NCBI RefSeq assembly: GCF_009866805.1 | Contig: NZ_SIZW01000038.1 | Location: forward strand, 1-64,000 | DNA: 64,000 bases | Source: Schauerella aestuarii | GTDB taxonomy: Bacteria > Pseudomonadota > Gammaproteobacteria > Burkholderiales > Burkholderiaceae_B | Direction: 5' to 3' | Shown here: piece after piece, positions 62,888 to 64,000 of the stretch | Position numbering within the stretch: position 1 is the first letter of the stretch | How the letters are laid out: every line of letters starts with the position of its first letter | The notes under the pieces: generated by a model | What the model was told of the DNA's origin: nothing | The model's database searches: none | What the model saw: the letters and a program-made list of their open reading frames with translations, nothing else | Translations under genes and position numbers: made by a program

Positions 62888-63307
62888 ATGTCTTCAGCAG
62901 CAGATCGGAATTCAAGCCCGGCCCTCATCATTTATGACGGCGACTGTTTTTTCTGCCAGAACTACACGGCGCTTGTTCGGCTGAGAGAAACGGTGGGTGC
63001 GGTGGAATTGCTCGACGCCCGATCGGGCGATTCTCGCATCGCTGAATACTGGCATCAGGGATACGACCTTAACGAAGGCATGCTGTTCGTGTACAAAGGC
63101 CGCATTTTTCATGGGGCTGAGGCCACGCACATGCTCGCCACCTTGTCGAGTTCAGACACGATTTTCAGCACGATCAACCGGCTTGCCCTGTCGAATCCGA
63201 TCGTGGCCCGCCTGTCATATCCATTTCTCAAACTCGGTCGTCTCGCGTCCCTCGCGGTTCGCGGCAAACGCATTCTCGACGATCCCCGGCGCAAGAGACA
63301 GCGATAG
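62888..63307 (+). CDS. DCC-family thiol-disulfide protein (DUF393)
   Basis: A 139-residue DUF393/DCC protein. The signature Ile-Tyr-Asp-Gly-Asp-Cys-Phe-Phe-Cys (about residues 17-25) is the Asp-Cys-x-x-Cys motif from which the family takes its name and is expected to be redox-active. The Cys-x-x-Cys pair is intact. No signal peptide. It stands between the MFS and glutaredoxin-like genes, both separate, and the latter also has a CxxC motif, suggesting related redox roles. Exact substrate unknown. Confidence 0.85.
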   Translation: MSSAADRNSSPALIIYDGDCFFCQNYTALVRLRETVGAVELLDARSGDSRIAEYWHQGYDLNEGMLFVYKGRIFHGAEATHMLATLSSSDTIFSTINRLALSNPIVARLSYPFLKLGRLASLAVRGKRILDDPRRKRQR

Positions 63308-63406
63308 GCGTCACGCTCCGGTTGCGGCTCGAACCGTGAGCACTGACCCCGCAAGCCGACACAGGGTAGACTCATCGTTTCTTTTCTACATGTTGAGCCA
63401 GGATCT

Positions 63407-63781
63407 ATGCTTGTTAAAGCGCTGCGTACCGGTGTGGGACAACTCATCATTGCGGGTGACGCTCTCACCCGTCCGCGCCCGCAAAAGCGATCGCCCCAAG
63501 GTCAGGCAACGGTCGATGCCGACGCCACTACGCTGTCGCTCTACCAATTTCACGGCTGTCCGTTTTGCGTCAAAACGCGACGCGCCATCCATCGCCTCAA
63601 TGTGCCGATCGCGCTGCGCGACGCCAAGAACGACGCGAAGGCACGCGAGCAACTGCAGACGGGTGGCGGCAAAGTGAAAGTGCCGTGCCTGCGGATTGAA
63701 GAGGCGAGCGAAACGCGCTGGATGTACGAATCGAACGACATCATTGCCTACCTTGAAAAACGTTTCGGTAGCGTGGCCTGA
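63407..63781 (+). CDS. Glutaredoxin-like (GST N-terminal domain) protein
   Basis: A 124-residue protein with the thioredoxin fold of glutaredoxins/GST N-terminal domains: Phe-His-Gly-Cys-Pro-Phe-Cys-Val-Lys-Thr (about residues 49-58) is the redox CPFC motif, and Val-Lys-Val-Pro-Cys-Leu (about 90-95) holds the cis-Pro. A charged N-terminal stretch of about 40 residues precedes the fold. It is likely a glutathione-dependent oxidoreductase. It is followed by the start of a lipoprotein 15 bases later. Confidence 0.85.
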   Translation: MLVKALRTGVGQLIIAGDALTRPRPQKRSPQGQATVDADATTLSLYQFHGCPFCVKTRRAIHRLNVPIALRDAKNDAKAREQLQTGGGKVKVPCLRIEEASETRWMYESNDIIAYLEKRFGSVA

Positions 63782-63796
63782 ACAGGAACTGCCGAC

Positions 63797-64000
63797 ATGA
63801 CGCCGCATGCCCGCCGAATGGCCGTTGCGCTGAGCTCAGCAATGGTGCTCGCCGGCTGTGACAGCTCGCTGCCGCCCCCTCCGGCAGGCTCGAAGCTGAC
63901 CGCCGAGACGATCGCCACAAACGAGGCACTTGAGAAGAACCAGTTCAAAGGCACGTTGGCCGGCAAGCCCATTCATTTGCTGGTCAACAACTGCAAGGTT
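63797..64000 (+). CDS. Lipoprotein, truncated by the window edge
   Basis: The first 68 codons of an exported lipoprotein, open to the end of the window. An N-region with Arg-Arg, a hydrophobic stretch and the lipobox Leu-Ala-Gly-Cys (Cys at about residue 25) are visible, followed by a Pro-rich linker. The start at 63797 fits the signal. It lies 15 bases after the glutaredoxin-like gene, so the two may be cotranscribed. The function cannot be given from this part. Confidence 0.7.
   Translation, partial: MTPHARRMAVALSSAMVLAGCDSSLPPPPAGSKLTAETIATNEALEKNQFKGTLAGKPIHLLVNNCKV

Overview
The window looks like a chromosomal segment of a Burkholderiales betaproteobacterium, most likely of the Alcaligenaceae type (Bordetella, Achromobacter and relatives). 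This is inferred from high G+C, three Bug/TctC solute-binding proteins each beside catabolic genes, many LysR regulators, a CaiB-type CoA transferase, a FlhD-family protein and the guaB-guaA order. I see no tRNA, rRNA, insertion sequence, prophage or CRISPR array. Most of the window is a string of small metabolic modules, each with its own transporter and regulator, around a housekeeping purine block.

Layout. 1-471: degenerate ~19-20 bp tandem repeat. 472-6611: GntP permease, DsbA-like thiol protein, MFS exporter, a PLP-enzyme gene broken by an internal deletion, a VOC protein and a dienelactone-hydrolase-like protein. 6726-13612: a LysR gene divergent from a tightly coupled operon (periplasmic binding protein, ATPase, fused permease, aminotransferase, phosphonopyruvate hydrolase), read here as L-phosphonoalanine uptake and C-P bond hydrolysis. 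13554-20034: prolyl oligopeptidase with a twin palindromic operator, TetR regulator, and a Bug protein with an argininosuccinate-lyase-like C-N lyase and divergent LysR. 20095-25617: epoxide-hydrolase-like protein with divergent Rrf2 regulator, a saccharopine-dehydrogenase-like protein with divergent TetR and two operator dyads, a YbfB-type MFS protein with LysR. 25905-34165: nitronate monooxygenase, TonB-dependent siderophore receptor, LysR, EamA exporter and an unusual 909-residue membrane protein with Asp-box motifs.

34408-46418: OsmC-YcaO fusion, YbaK-type deacylase, then guaA, guaB, an M20 peptidase and purL, all on the minus strand. 46827-49894: a TRAP transporter in Q-M-P order with a 16-bp tandem repeat before the P gene. 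50062-54059: greB, a PHP-domain phosphoesterase, an alpha/beta hydrolase, a GNAT acetyltransferase and a TauE/SafE permease, the last coupled to a Bug protein (54074-55054). 55253-55558: a FlhD-family gene without flhC beside it. 55647-61292: an IclR-regulated module (Bug protein, HMG-CoA-lyase family enzyme, CaiB CoA transferase) flanked by a VOC protein and LysR. 61616-64000: MFS transporter, DCC (DUF393) protein, glutaredoxin-like protein and the start of a lipoprotein that runs off the window.

The most interesting units are the phosphonoalanine operon with an ABC importer, the C-N lyase/Bug module, the membrane Asp-box protein, and several repeat or palindrome structures between genes (37513-37558, 48730-48839, 25697-25761, 273-430).
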